A DNA stretch of 64,000 nt from Micractinium sp. NFX-FRZ (lineage: Eukaryota > Chlorophyta > Trebouxiophyceae > Chlorellales > Chlorellaceae), in assembly GCA_029339195.1 (NCBI GenBank), contig JAPTJF010000131.1, positions 1 to 64,000 of the forward strand, given 5' to 3'. The notes below the pieces were generated by a model, which was given only the letters and a program-made list of their open reading frames with translations, searched no databases and was not told where the DNA came from. Shown here one piece after another: positions 53,502 through 64,000 of the stretch; positions within the stretch are counted from its first letter, which is position 1; every line of letters begins with the position of its first letter. The translations under genes and the position numbers were made by a program.

Positions 53502-56500
53502 TCACGCTCTGCTGGCACGCCGAGGGCGGCGCTTGATGGGGGCCTGAGGCCGGGGGCGTGCGGCCGGCCGGGGCGCTTTTGGTGGTGGCAAGGGCGTCTG
53601 CGGGGCCGGTAGCCGCCGGGAAGGAGGCGGGCGGGTGGAATCACGAGGCGTGGCCGTGGTCGTGGGTGAGCGCGGCAGAGGAGGAGGGGGGGGCGGATGG
53701 CGAGGGGGCGGTCGGGGGGGCGGTGCGGGTGGCGGCGACTTTGGTAAGAGTGAGCCCAAAGCGTCAGTGAGTCGTTTCAGCGCCTCTAACAGCACGTCCA
53801 TGTTTTCTAAAATGACAACATCAGGAGGTGGGGGCGGCGGAGAGGGAGACGGAGGTGGCGGCGGTGGGCTTGGTGGGGGCGGCGGAGAGGGGCTGGGTGG
53901 GGGTGGTGGGGAGGGGGAGGGCGGTGGCGGTGGCGGCGAAGGCGGAGGTGGGGAGGGCGATGGTGGCGGCGGGGAGGGGGAAGGGGGTGGCGGGGGTGGA
54001 GAGGGGGGTGGAGGGGAAGGAGGCGGTGGGGAGGGTGGCGGTGGGGAGGGCGACGGGGGCGGTGGGGAGGGCGACGGCGGAGGGGGAGAGGGGGAGGGTG
54101 GAGGCGGAGGGGGGGAGGGTGGGGGTGGGCGGGGCGGAGGGGGTGGGCGGGGCGGGAGGGGTGGTCTAGGAGATGGCGGCGGAGAGGGGGAGGGTGGCAG
54201 GGGGGGCCTGGGTGATGGGGGGAGCGGGGGGGAGGGTGGCTTGGGAGGCGGTGTTGGGGGGGCGGGAGGAGGAGAGGGAGGCGAAGGGGGCTTAGGGGGT
54301 GGGGACGGCGGCTTGGGTGGGCTGGGAGGCTTGGGAGGCGGCCTGGGAGGGCCGGGAGGTTTGGGGGGCCGTGGGGGGCTGGGAGGCTTGGGGGGCTGGG
54401 GAGGGGGGCGGGGAGGGGGCGACGGCGAGGGCTTGGGAGGAGGTGGTGGGGAGGGCTTGGGGGGCGGCGGTGAGGGCTTGGGAGGAGGCGGTAGGGAGGG
54501 CTTGGGAGGAGGTGGTGGGGAGGGCTTGGGAGGAGGTGGTGGGGAAGGCTTGGGCGGTGGCGGAGGCGATGGCTTGGGCGGCGGCGGCGGCGATGGCTTG
54601 GGCGGCGGCGGCGGCGATGGTATGGGCGGCGGCGGCGGGGAAGGTTTGGGCGGCAGCGGCGGGGATAGTGTGACTGCCGGCGGAGGGGAGGGCTTGGGCG
54701 GAGGGGGTGAGGGCTCGGGAGGAGGAGGGGAAGGATCCTCAGCAGGAGGCGGAGGGGAGGGCTCCTCAACAGGTGGAGGTGACAGCTCCTCTTCCGGGGG
54801 AGGCGGTGACAGCTCCTCAACTGGTAGAGGCGGAGGGGACAGCTCCTCTTCCGGCGGAGGGGGAGAAGACAGCTCCTCTTCTGGGGGAGGGGGTGACAGC
54901 TCCTCTTCTGGTAGAGGCGGGGACAGCTCCTCTTCCGGCAGGGGCGGGGACAGCTCCTCTTCAGGTAGAGGAGGAGACAGCTCTTCCGCCAGCGGGGGTG
55001 AGAGGTCTTCCTCGGGGGGGAGCGGCGAAGAGGCGTCTTCCAGTGGTGGGGAGAGCTCCTCCGCAGGCGGTGGGAACAGCGCCTGCTCTGGTGGCGGCGA
55101 CAGCTGCTTAGGGGGAGGTGGAGAGGGCTGAGGGGGCGGCGGGGACTGCTTGACGGGTGGTGGAGGGGGCGAGAGGGTCCTTGGCGGAGGGTTGACCGAG
55201 GGCGGGGGCTGCGAGGCTGTTGGAAGCCTCACAGGTGGCGGTGCAAAGACTGGTGGTGCTGCCTTGGGCGGTGGGGGGGTTGGGGATGGTGGGGGGGACC
55301 TCGGCGGCGGCGGTGATGGCTTGGGAGGAGGGGGAGGTGATGGCTTGGGGGGAGGAGGGGGCCGGCGGGGTGGCGGCGGGGACCTTGGCGGCGGGGGGTG
55401 GGGAGGCGGGGGGCGGGGAGGAGGCGGGCGCAGCGGAGCTCTGCAGCGGGGTGTGGAAAGGCAAACCACAAAGCGGGGTGTGGAAAGGCAAACCAGGCTG
55501 CTGGGCTGCGCTTCCTCCAAACACGGAGGCAAGGCAACAGGCGGACGGATGGCAGGGAGACAGGCAACACAAGGTCAGCAGGGGTCCAGCCACGCTTGCC
55601 CTGGTCGCCTTCCGGAATGCATGTTTCTGGAAGCAGACCATCTGCTGCGATGCTCAAAGGCCGCCAACTGCTCACGTGGAGGCCAACATTTTTGTGACTG
55701 TGCAGTCTGTTGAGTCGGTGATGTAAATTTTGTCCCCAGTGGGGCTGGTCGCGATCCCAAAGGGCCACACAAAGTCGGGCTGCAGGCACAGAGACAGAGA
55801 AGGGAGGGCTGTTGAGCGAGGGGGGATGAAGCAGGCAGGCAGGCAGGCATGGACGGTGGTGGAAGGTGCCCCAAAGGGAGGGAGACGAGCGGGCACTGCT
55901 CCCACCAAGCAGCCCCCATCCCCACGCAGCCCCCCGCCCAGCAGCCAGCATGAATTCCCACCAACAACCGAGCCTGTTGATGTGTTGATGTGTGGGTAGG
56001 TACACGCTGCAGTGAAGCGCTGCCCAGTCGCCAGCTGTTGGAGTCTCCAGCCGCCCCTCCCACCGCTGCCCAACTGGGCTAGCCGCCACCGACCCAACCG
56101 ATCCATGGCCCCCCATCTCGCTAAAAGCTTACCGCAATCCAATCGGCTGGGTCGTCGTTCCCTGGGTCGCCCCACTTGAACCTGAACTTGCCATCGGCCC
56201 CCAGGATCTGCAGGCAGGCAGGCAGGCGCCGGAAAAGGGCCGCACACGCAGGGCGGTTTGGTGCACGCAAGCAGGCGGCTGGGTGCTCACAAGCAGGGCG
56301 GCTGGGTGCACGCAAGCAGCTGGACGCACCAGCAGGGCTGCGGCAAGTACGTTGTGTTCATCTGCACAGCCTCTGCACAGCCTCTGCACAACCAGCCTCT
56401 GGTACAAGAACCCCCACGCTGCCATGGACCCTTGCCCTGCCCATCTGCCCATGCAGGCTGCGCCACGCGGCAGCACTGGTGAACAGGGCCGGCGGGGGCG

Positions 56501-58980
56501 CCCCACCTGCAGCCGCTTGTTCTCGCTATCCGCCACAAACAGCGCCCCTGTGCTGTCAACCGCCAAGCCGGTCGGGTAGTTGAACTGACAGGGAGAGCAT
56601 GGGGGAGGGTGAGGGCAGGCACGCAGGCAATAGGTCAGTTGGCTGCTGGGCAGTGGGAGGACAGCATGCGGAGTGGCAGTTTGTGGCGGCTTGCCCTGGC
56701 TAGCCCCATGCCTGGACACCCCAACCATATGTTCACAGGGATTAGGAGGGCCTGGGGGACTCTGGGCAGGGCAGCGAATTGCCCGCAGATACAAACACCT
56801 CACCATGCCCAGAAGCCCCCACCTCCCCTGTGTGACCTCCTCCCCTCCCTGGTGCCACCCCTGGCCCGGCCGCGGTGCTTGGGCTACACCTGTGGGCGGC
56901 GCTGTCCCCTATGCGTGCATATCCACTCTCAACCGCCACCCACCCACCGACTCAGCCCCTCACCTCTCCGTTGCCCTCGCCCAGCTGGCCCATCACTCCC
57001 AGCCACTCCCCAGTCTGAGGGTTGAACTTGTGGATGGTGCTGTCCTCCCACTCCGAGACGTAGAGCGTGGTGCGGTAGACCGCAACGCCCAGGGGCTGGC
57101 GCAGGGGGCGCTCGCCGTCGAAGTTGCCAAACGACTGCAGCCAGCTGCCTTCGTGGTCGAACACCTGAAGGGGGGAGAGAGGGATGGAAGGGCAGGGGCA
57201 CAGGGGCAAGCCAACAGGTGAGGGAAGGGACGGTTGTGAGTCACTGCAGTTGGTTGCCAGAACCCCCTTCCTAAACCCTCGCCCCCACCTGTGGTACCAC
57301 AGCACAGCATAGCGCAGTGCAAACAGGGCAGCTCGGCAGGCAGGCAGGCCCACCTGGATGCGTGAGTTGCCATAGTCTGTGACATACACTTGGGCACTAT
57401 CCACGGCGACACTGCAGGACGGCAGGCGGACAGGGGCAGCGGCGGGCTGGGCGGCGCGCAGTGGCAGGGGGGCCAGCAAAGGCCTCGAGGCAGCCTAGCC
57501 AGGCAGGCACGCGGGTGGGCGGACCAGCTGTCCACATGCTGTGAGGCGCATTGTACGCAGCCTGGCGGTGCGAGCAGCACATGCAGAGGCACACGGGTGC
57601 GCACAGAAGAATCAAGCAGCAGCACAAGCGGCAGCGGCAGCAGCGGCAGCAGGAGCCCCTGCCCCTGCCTGGGCAGCCCAGGCCTCAGCTGCCGCCAGCT
57701 GCCGCCAGCTGGCTCCACACCCACCCAAAGCGCACCCCCCACAATGACTCCCTGCCCTGCCCCGCTGGCGCCGCCTTACCTCATTGGGCTGCTGAAGTCG
57801 CCGTCCCACTGCCCGTTCGTGCCCCATGCCAGCACGAACTCGCCCTTGGAGTTCAGCTTCTGCATGCGGCTGTTGCCTAGGTCCACCACAAACAGGGAGC
57901 CATCCTGGGACACTGCCACGTCAGAGGGGCTGTAAAACTCGCCTGCGAAGGCAGGGGAGGGCACAGGAGCGCGTGGGGTTATGTGGGGCGGGGCCAGTGC
58001 GAAGGGCGCACCAAGGCGGCTGCGATGGGATGCCTTTGCTTGGGGAGCAGGCGTGGGGCGTGCGCTGCAGCACGAGCCAGGCAGGGGCAGCGCAGCGCCC
58101 GCCGGCCTCCCTGCTGCCGCTGCGTGCTGTGCCATGCCCGTCATGCTGTGCGCATGCTGCCCGCCCAGCTGGCACGCCCCTGCTTCATGCCCGCCCACGC
58201 CCCACCACACTCGGTGACTCACCCTCCCCCTCGCCAGCCACGCCAAACAGTGCCACCAGGGTCCCGTTCTCGTTATACTTGACGATCCTGTGGTTCCCAC
58301 TGTCTGCCACATAAATGAAGCCTCGGCCGTCGACTGAAATGCCCTCAGGCATCAACATCTCCTCATCTCCGTACCCACACACGCCCCACTCGAGCGAAAA
58401 CTGCAAGCCAAGGGGAGGGGGGGCAGACGGGTGGGTTCGGACGGGCAAGGGGTTTGGCGCATGGGCTGGCGGTGACGTGCATGGCTGTGCAACCGGCTGG
58501 GACACGTTGCGCGCCAGCCTTCAGTGGTACCAGAGCCATGCGTCGTGCTGCCAACTGTGGCATGGCGCCAGCCTGCGCCAGGCAAGCATGGCCAGCAGCT
58601 GCAGTGCGGTGGCGGTGCCGCGCCAGCGTACCTGGTAATTATTGGCTGCCAGCAAGGACCGGCGTCCTTGCTTGCCTAGGATGCCTGCCGAGCCTGCCGG
58701 AAGCAGGGATATGAGGTCGCGTGAGGCAATGGTCAGGAGGGCGCACGCGGGACAGCGTGCCCGGAAGGAGCACCACTGTTGGCGGCAGTGTGCGGCGGGG
58801 CGGCACCGGGTCTTCAAGCATGCACTGGCGTCCAAGTGCCCGCTCACCTGCGCTTCGTGACTTCCAGTCGCCATTCAGCGGCCTTGTCCGAAGCCCAAGG
58901 GAAGCGCTGGGGCAGATGAGCAGCAGGGCCACCAGCCACACTGGTGACAGCCCGGCTGCAGCAGCTGCTCGGGGGCGCAT
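53502..58980 (-). CDS. secreted NHL-repeat / hydroxyproline-rich glycoprotein, 996 aa
   Basis: Exons: 58980-58848, 58693-58632, 58400-58223, 57942-57780, 57411-57354, 57164-56964, 56584-56507, 56207-56133, 55779-55676 and 55440-53502, all phases fitting. After a signal peptide (SPVWLVALLLICPSASLG) come about six NHL repeats: ISVDGRGFIYVADSGNHRIV, VAVSQDGSLFVVDLGNSRMQ, VAVDSAQVYVTDYGNSRIQ, VAVYRTTLYVSEWEDSTIHK, LAVDSTGALFVADSENKRLQ and IATSPTGDKIYITDSTD. They form a beta-propeller. Exons 5 and 7 each cover about one repeat. The last exon encodes 645 residues, mostly SPPPP/KPSPPP repeats with an acidic block (PEEELSPP) and a short helical insert (ILENMDVLLEALKRLTDALG), then a basic tail. Such Ser-Pro arrays are typical of O-glycosylated algal wall proteins, so the product is probably an extracellular matrix protein with a ligand-binding propeller. 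Confidence 0.9.
53840..55440 (-). repeat. coding repeat for Ser-Pro-rich arrays
   Basis: Degenerate 12-24 nt units encode SPPPP and KPSPPPPP arrays. The complementary strand reads as a long Gly-rich frame, an artefact of GGX/CCX codons. Confidence 0.9.
55441..55500 (-). repeat. duplicated acceptor tract of the last NHL/HRGP exon
   Basis: A 27-nt unit (GCGGGGTGTGGAAAGGCAAA and on) occurs twice in direct tandem at 55447-55473 and 55474-55500. On the minus strand it doubles the pyrimidine-rich tract before the acceptor at 55441. Confidence 0.85.
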
Positions 58981-59884
58981 GGTGGCGCCGCGGCGCACGG
59001 GGCAGCCCCCGGCGACCAACGATCACGTTTTGCCACTACGGCAGGGCAGGGTTGCTAGGGCGCAGTGCTGCGCGCCGAGCCAGGCACCGACCCGGCCTCC
59101 AGGACAACGGTGCCGCTCAGTAGCCGCGTGAGCGCTTTATTAGTTATAAGGATGCGTATCAGGTAGCCCGCTGCGCCGTGCAAGCCACAGCCGAGTTGGG
59201 TTGCAACCGCAACCGTGCTCACGTGGCAGGCGGTGACACTCAACGCCTTCACACCTCCTCTACAATGCTTCTCTACAATGCCGATTCGAAGACAATGAGA
59301 GCTGCGTTGGGTGTGTTCCGCAGCACACCATAGCACCCCAACCCGTCACAACTGTAGTGCACAGTTTCAAGAAGCGGCTGGCCGAAGCGCTGGTGGACCC
59401 GTCGCATGCAAGTGCTGCTGGCATTCCACAGTGTGACCCACTTCTCACTGTCCAGCTCCGGTCCTACTTATAGATGAACGGCCAGACTAACTGTGCTGTA
59501 TTCAACGAGATAATGGCAGTGACTCCACGTAAGAATGATCAGGGGATGATGTACTAGTACTGGCTGGGGGCACATGGGCGAAACAAAAAGCAAGTGGCAG
59601 GAGGAGCGGAAAGAAGAGAAGAGCGAAAATAACACGGGTGCCCGCTGCATGTAACGGGGATGCCGCGGGCGCTGCGCTGTGCTGCTGTGCTGAGCCTCGG
59701 GGTTGCCGTTCTGCTGTGCTGTGCCCTGCTGCTGTGCTGGGCAGCGGGGTCGCCGTGCTGCCACATTTTGTTGTAGGGGGCGGCCTTGCTGGCTGCTTGG
59801 GCTTGGTGGCAGCCCCACAAAATACCACGACGCGCGCCCACTCCAGCGGCGTCACGCCGAGCGGCCTCACGGGCGGTGCCGCGC
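58981..59884. other. intergenic region
   Basis: Promoter of the NHL gene and 3' region of the Ser/acidic gene. Short CTG-rich repeats lie at about 59670-59765. Nothing else is supported. Confidence 0.5.
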
Positions 59885-62800
59885 TCACTCCAGCGGCGCG
59901 TCGTGAATGGCCGACAGCACGCCACGCGTGGCGGCGTAGATGCGGGCGCACGCATCCTTGGTTTCGAATGCCTTGGAGCCCCACTGCACGGGCACGGGGG
60001 CGGCGGAAGGCACAGGTTGTAGGGGCAGTTCATTATTGATGATGGCCAAATTTCCCAGGTGCGAGAGCGCCAGCACAGGGAGGAGCGCAGGGAGGAGGTG
60101 CCTGTGTGGAGAAGCTGTAGCAATCGGTTGCGGACAGGAGGAAGGAGGTGCAAGGGGGAGGCCGCAAAGAACCCGGGTGGGGCAGACTCAGGGTGCACCA
60201 GGGCCAAGGGCAGGGTGGAAGGCAGCGGCACCTGCCAACGGTCAACCGGTGAGGCAGGCAGGCAGGCGGGCAGGCAGGCGGGCGGGCATCGGCCTCACTG
60301 GCACGCCGGGCGGCCACCAGTCTGGCTGCGGGTTGGCTTTGTAGAGTGCCTGGATGCTGACGGGCGGCTGCCCCGCCGCCTGCCGCTCGTGGTCCACAAA
60401 ATCTTTGACCATGCCCCGCACCAGCTTCTGCACAGCGGGAGGAATGTGGGAGGGCGCAGCAGCAGGCACTCGAGTAAGTGTTGCGCGGCCCTGAAGCGCT
60501 GGTGCCATGCAGGGCTCTGGACATGCCCGCCAGAGCTGTTCGGGGGGAGAGGGGGCAGTGCGGCAGAATGAAAGGCACACGCATGCGGCGTGAGAGGCGG
60601 CACGGGGTCGGACAGGCGTGGCTTGCTGCCGGCCTGTGGGGACTGAGCCAGCAGCCCCCCTGCCTTCATCGTCAATGCAGCACAGCACCGCACAGCACAG
60701 CACAGCACAGCACAGCGCGGCGCAGCATGGCGCAGCGCAGCGCAGCGCAGCACGGCCCCCAGCCTCACCTGCAGGGCCTTCAGGTGGCCATGTGCCTGCA
60801 GCTTCTTCTGCCAGGGGAAGGAGCGGCCGTGCCTGGCAGCCGCCTCGGCCGCCGCCGTGTGCTGCGCATGCTGTGCTGCCATCGCGTCGATAGCGGCCAG
60901 CGCGTTGCTCGGCCCAGCGGGCTGCTGCGGCTGTGCCTGCTGCGCCTGCTCCGGCTGCTGCTGTGCCTGCTGCGGCGGTGGCTGTGCCTGCTGCGCCTGC
61001 TGCGGCGGTGGCTGCTGCTGTGGCTGCTGCTGCTGCTGCACCAGCTGCCCCAGCCTCCTTTTGCTGGCAGCTCTGGGGGAGAGCACCTGGGTGGCGGGGA
61101 GCTCCTCAGAAGCTGGCACCGCTTGAGTGGCGGGAAGCGCAGCTGCAGAGGGACCTGCCTGCTCCGCCTGCTGGGCGGCGGCAGCGGGAGCGCGGGCGGC
61201 AGCAGCCGCTGAAGCTGCCCGCAGAGCGCTGGCTGGCAGGTCGGGCCGGGCCGAGTCCAGGGGAGGCGTGGGGGCACCCCCGCTGTCCAAGCCGGCAGCT
61301 GCTGCTGCTGCTGCTGCTACTGCTCCCGCCACTGCGGGCGGTTGGGCGGCAGCCGGGGCGGCCGATGGCGCGCGTGCCGCTGTGGCGGCGAGCAGCTGGG
61401 CCAGCATGCCGGGTGTTTGGTGGAAGCGGGCAATGACTTCCTGCAGCACAGAGGAGGCAAAGCACAAAGCACGAAAATAAAAGGGGGAAGCCAGGATGGG
61501 AGGCAGGGTGCGTGCAGAAATCAGGCAGGCACACGCAGGCAGGGTGAGGGCAGGAGGCGGGATGGCAGGCGGGGTGGTCAGGCGGCATGGGGGTGGAGTG
61601 TGGCGTGGCACGGCACAACACACACGGCATGCTGCGGCTGGGCATTGGTAGTTCATTGTCAACCAAGCGTGGCACCGCCGAGCCTCACCGGATCGACGTC
61701 CGACTCTGCCGGCGGCTGGCTGCCGCCGCCAGACTCCGCCCCTTGCCCGTCCTCCTCCTCTGCACCAGAGGAGCCTCCGTCGCTGCTGCTGCTGCCGCTG
61801 CTGCCGCTCTCCTCCTCACTTGAGCTACTGCTGCTGCTATCCTCCTCCTCGTTGCTGCTGCTGCCGCTAGAGGCAGGGGCAGGTGCGGCGGCGGCGGCAG
61901 GCTCTGGCGCTTCCGCGGCTGGCGTGCCTGCCGCCGCCGCCACCTGCTCACTCTCATCCGGCCCCGAGGTCTCTTCCTCCTCATCACTGCTGCTGCTGCT
62001 GCTGCTGCTGCCGTCCTCCTCTTCCTCGCTGCTGCTGCTGCTCTGCTCCCCAGCGGGGGCTGCGGCGGCGGCTGTTGGCGACGGGGGCAACGGCGACGGC
62101 GCGGCAACGTCTGGCGGCGGCGCTGCATCCTCCTCCTCAGGTTGTAGTTCCTCTTCCTTGCTGCTGGTGCTGTCGCTCCTGCCACCGCTGCTGTTTTCTT
62201 TCCCAGCTGCTGCTGCAGGAGCGGGCGCTGCATCCGGCGCCTCTGCCGCTGCCGCGTCTGCGGTGCCTGCCACCTCAGCGGTGCCGCCAGCAGCGGCACC
62301 CTGTGAGGCCGGCTCCCCCTCACCGCCGCTGCTCTCGTCCTCCTCGCTGCTGCTGCTGCTCTCCTTGCCGGCGGGAGCAGCAGCCTCAGGGGCCTCTGCT
62401 GCTCCTGCTGCTGCCTCTGCAGGCTGCGCTGCCTGTGGCACCGGCGCCGGCGACTCAGGAGCGCGTGGCGTCGGTGGTGCACCAGATGCCTGCTCTGACC
62501 CATCCTCCTTCTCCTCCTCCTCCTCCTCGCTGCTGCTGCTGCCGCCGCCGCTGCTGCTGCTACTGCTATCCTCCTCGTCACTGCTGCTGCTGCTGGGCGC
62601 AGCAGCAGGCGCATCTGCCGGCGCTGCTCCGTCTGCTTCTGCGGGCGCGGCACTGCCGGGTGCTGCTTCCTCCGCCTCCTGCAAACCAGACCCCTCGCTG
62701 CCGCTGCCCTCAGGCTTTTCCTCGCTGCCGCTACTGTCAGCGGCAGCAGGAGCACCAGGCGCGGGCGGCGGTGCTATGTTTGCAGCCGCAGCTGCGACAA

Positions 62801-64000
62801 CGGCTGCGCCTGCTGCTTCGGCGGCAGCGGCGGCGTCTGCCACCACAGCCTCGGCGCCACCTGGCGGCAGCTCCAAGAGCCTCCTGCTCATGCTGCTGTC
62901 CTCTTCCTCGTCGCTGCTGCTGTCCTCCTCCTCACTGCTGCTGGTGCTGCTGGTGCTGCTGCTGCTGGTGCTGCTGCCGCCAGCTGGCTCTGCAGCAGGC
63001 GGGCGAGCAGCTGCCGGCTCCTGCTGCGGCCGCGGCTGCTGAGGCTTGGCTGGAGGCGCGTTGGGCAGGATGCTGGCAAAGGCACCAGCTGTGACCGCGG
63101 CTGTCGGTGCGTGAGCGTGGCCAGCTTGGGCGCCCTGCAGGAAGATGGAGGGGCACCCCCAGCTGAGTCAGCAAGGTGAGGAAAGTGTGCCACGGTGGCG
63201 CACAAGGCAGCCCCCATGCCTGCCTTGCAATGGATTGCTCGGCGGCTTCAGGCGTGCCCCGACACCACGCAGCGCTCCGCCCATGCTTGAGCAGGCAAGC
63301 GCACGTGGCACACCAGCGCACTCCAACCTGGCTGGCTGGCAAGCAGGCAGGCAGGCAGGCGGGCAGATGCGCGGGGGAGCACACCGCACCAAGTCCCGGT
63401 CATTTAAGCAATCTCAAATTTATGCGCTGCTCACTGGCGGCGTGCCGAGCAGCAGCTGGCGGCGTACTGTTTCCTCGCTGGCCAAAGTCTCCTGGCTGTC
63501 CTCGTCCTCTGCCTCCCGTCGGATGCGGCTGCGGCTGAGGGCACGGCGCGTGCTGGAGCCGGGCGCAGACGGGGGCGGGGGCTTGCCAATGGCGGAAGCA
63601 ATGCGCTCCGTGACGGCGGAACCGATGCCCGTCGGCGGCGCCTGCGGCGCAGCTCCCTCCTCCTCATCGCTGCTGCTGCTGCTGTCATCGCCGCTGCTGC
63701 TCTCCTCCTCGCAGACATCTTGTGCCCCTGGCCGAGCGCCGGCGCCAGCCGCTGCCGGCAAGCGTGGCGCGCCTGCCGCCTCAGCACCCCCCTGCTGCTC
63801 CTCCTCCTCCTCACTGCTGCTGCTATCCGCCTCCTCGTCACTACTGCTGCTACTGCTGTCATCACTGCTGCTGCTGCTGCTGCTATCCTCCTCGCCGTCC
63901 GCATCGCCCATCAAACCGGCACCGTCACCAGCCGCCGCCGCTGGCAGTGGCTGCGCAAGTGCCGCTTCGGCAGCCTTCTGCTGCGGCTGCTCCTCCTCCT
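59885..64000 (-). CDS. Ser/Glu/Asp-tract protein, runs off right edge
   Basis: Exons: beyond 64000 to 63435, 63134-61689, 61440-60769, 60427-60299 and a last exon ending at 59885, phase 0 for the first four. The first two exons are runs of Ser followed by Glu/Asp (SSSSSDEEE type) separated by Ala/Pro linkers, as in Nopp140-like nucleolar and other CK2-substrate proteins. The third is Ala/Gln-rich with FHQTPGMLAQLLAATAAR at its start. Exon four (KLVRGMVKDFVDHERQAAGQ, then ALYKANPQPDWWPPGVP) and the end (LALSHLGNLAIINNELPLQP and RIYAATRGVLSAIHDAPLE) are compact and probably the conserved domain, which I do not recognise. The acceptor of the last exon is uncertain: CTACAG and CACACAG near 60080-60110 both disagree with the phase. 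The true start is outside the window. Confidence 0.7.

Noticed and set aside
53635..55131. 498-codon Gly-rich frame on the plus strand
   Set aside because: It is the complement of the SPPPP-coding exon; CCX codons read as GGX on the other strand. The minus-strand gene has ten phase-consistent exons.
61342..63042. 566-codon Ser/Leu/Ala-rich frame on the plus strand
   Set aside because: Antisense shadow of the Ser/acidic tracts, whose exons have matching splice sites on the minus strand.
1..64000. tRNA, rRNA, riboswitches, bacterial operons, attachment sites
   Set aside because: None was seen, and spliced eukaryotic genes throughout make bacterial features unlikely. A tRNA scan could not be run by eye with certainty.

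Overview
The window looks like nuclear DNA of a green alga, probably a Chlorella-type chlorophyte. The evidence is very high GC, spliced genes with mostly 100-500 nt GT-AG introns, TGTAA poly(A) signals after several stop codons, proteins rich in Ala, Gln and Pro, a Ser-Pro4 wall-type glycoprotein, a plant-type GLB3 truncated globin, plastid-type thioredoxins and TKL kinases. I saw no rRNA, tRNA, CRISPR array, prophage or organelle genes. All gene models below were rebuilt by hand from splice sites and codon phase; there is no transcript evidence.

Layout. Left edge (0.7-5.5 kb): the 3' end of an unidentified minus-strand gene lies head-to-head with a catalase gene that lacks its N-terminal third. 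6-12 kb: a small secreted protein (-), a Gln-rich protein (+) and a multipass membrane protein (+). 12-21 kb: a Tudor-domain protein (-), an Ala/Pro/Gln-rich protein (+), a two-TM membrane protein (-) and a BTB/POZ protein (-). 21-22 kb: gene-poor DNA with a possible retroelement relic. 22-27 kb: two secreted Cys-containing proteins (+). 27.7-31.6 kb: a tandem pair of plastid-type thioredoxins (-). 32.8-34.9 kb: a truncated haemoglobin (+). 35.8-41 kb: a receptor-like TKL kinase (+). 41.4-43.3 kb: an F-box/LRR protein (+). 43.6-47.7 kb: a 929-aa MYND zinc-finger protein (-). 49-52 kb: a GAF-domain protein with an acylation-type N-terminus (+). 53.5-59 kb: a secreted NHL-propeller/hydroxyproline-rich glycoprotein (-). 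59.9-64 kb: a Ser/acidic-tract protein (-) that runs off the right edge.

The genes do not form one pathway. Redox and haem functions recur (catalase, two thioredoxins, globin), as do surface or secreted proteins (kinase receptor, NHL/HRGP and three small secreted proteins).

The most striking signal is structural. At least seven loci carry tandem copies of sequence spanning an exon/intron boundary (acceptor plus exon start, or exon end plus donor), and one BTB intron is bounded by the same 12-nt CAG|GTGCTGAGC at both ends. Two unrelated genes also share a ~75-85 bp intronic element flanked by direct repeats, and another pair of sites shares a 52-bp element. Three introns begin with GC, all with the same GCGAGT donor. 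Together these suggest that introns here are being made and enlarged by tandem duplication and by small mobile inserts.
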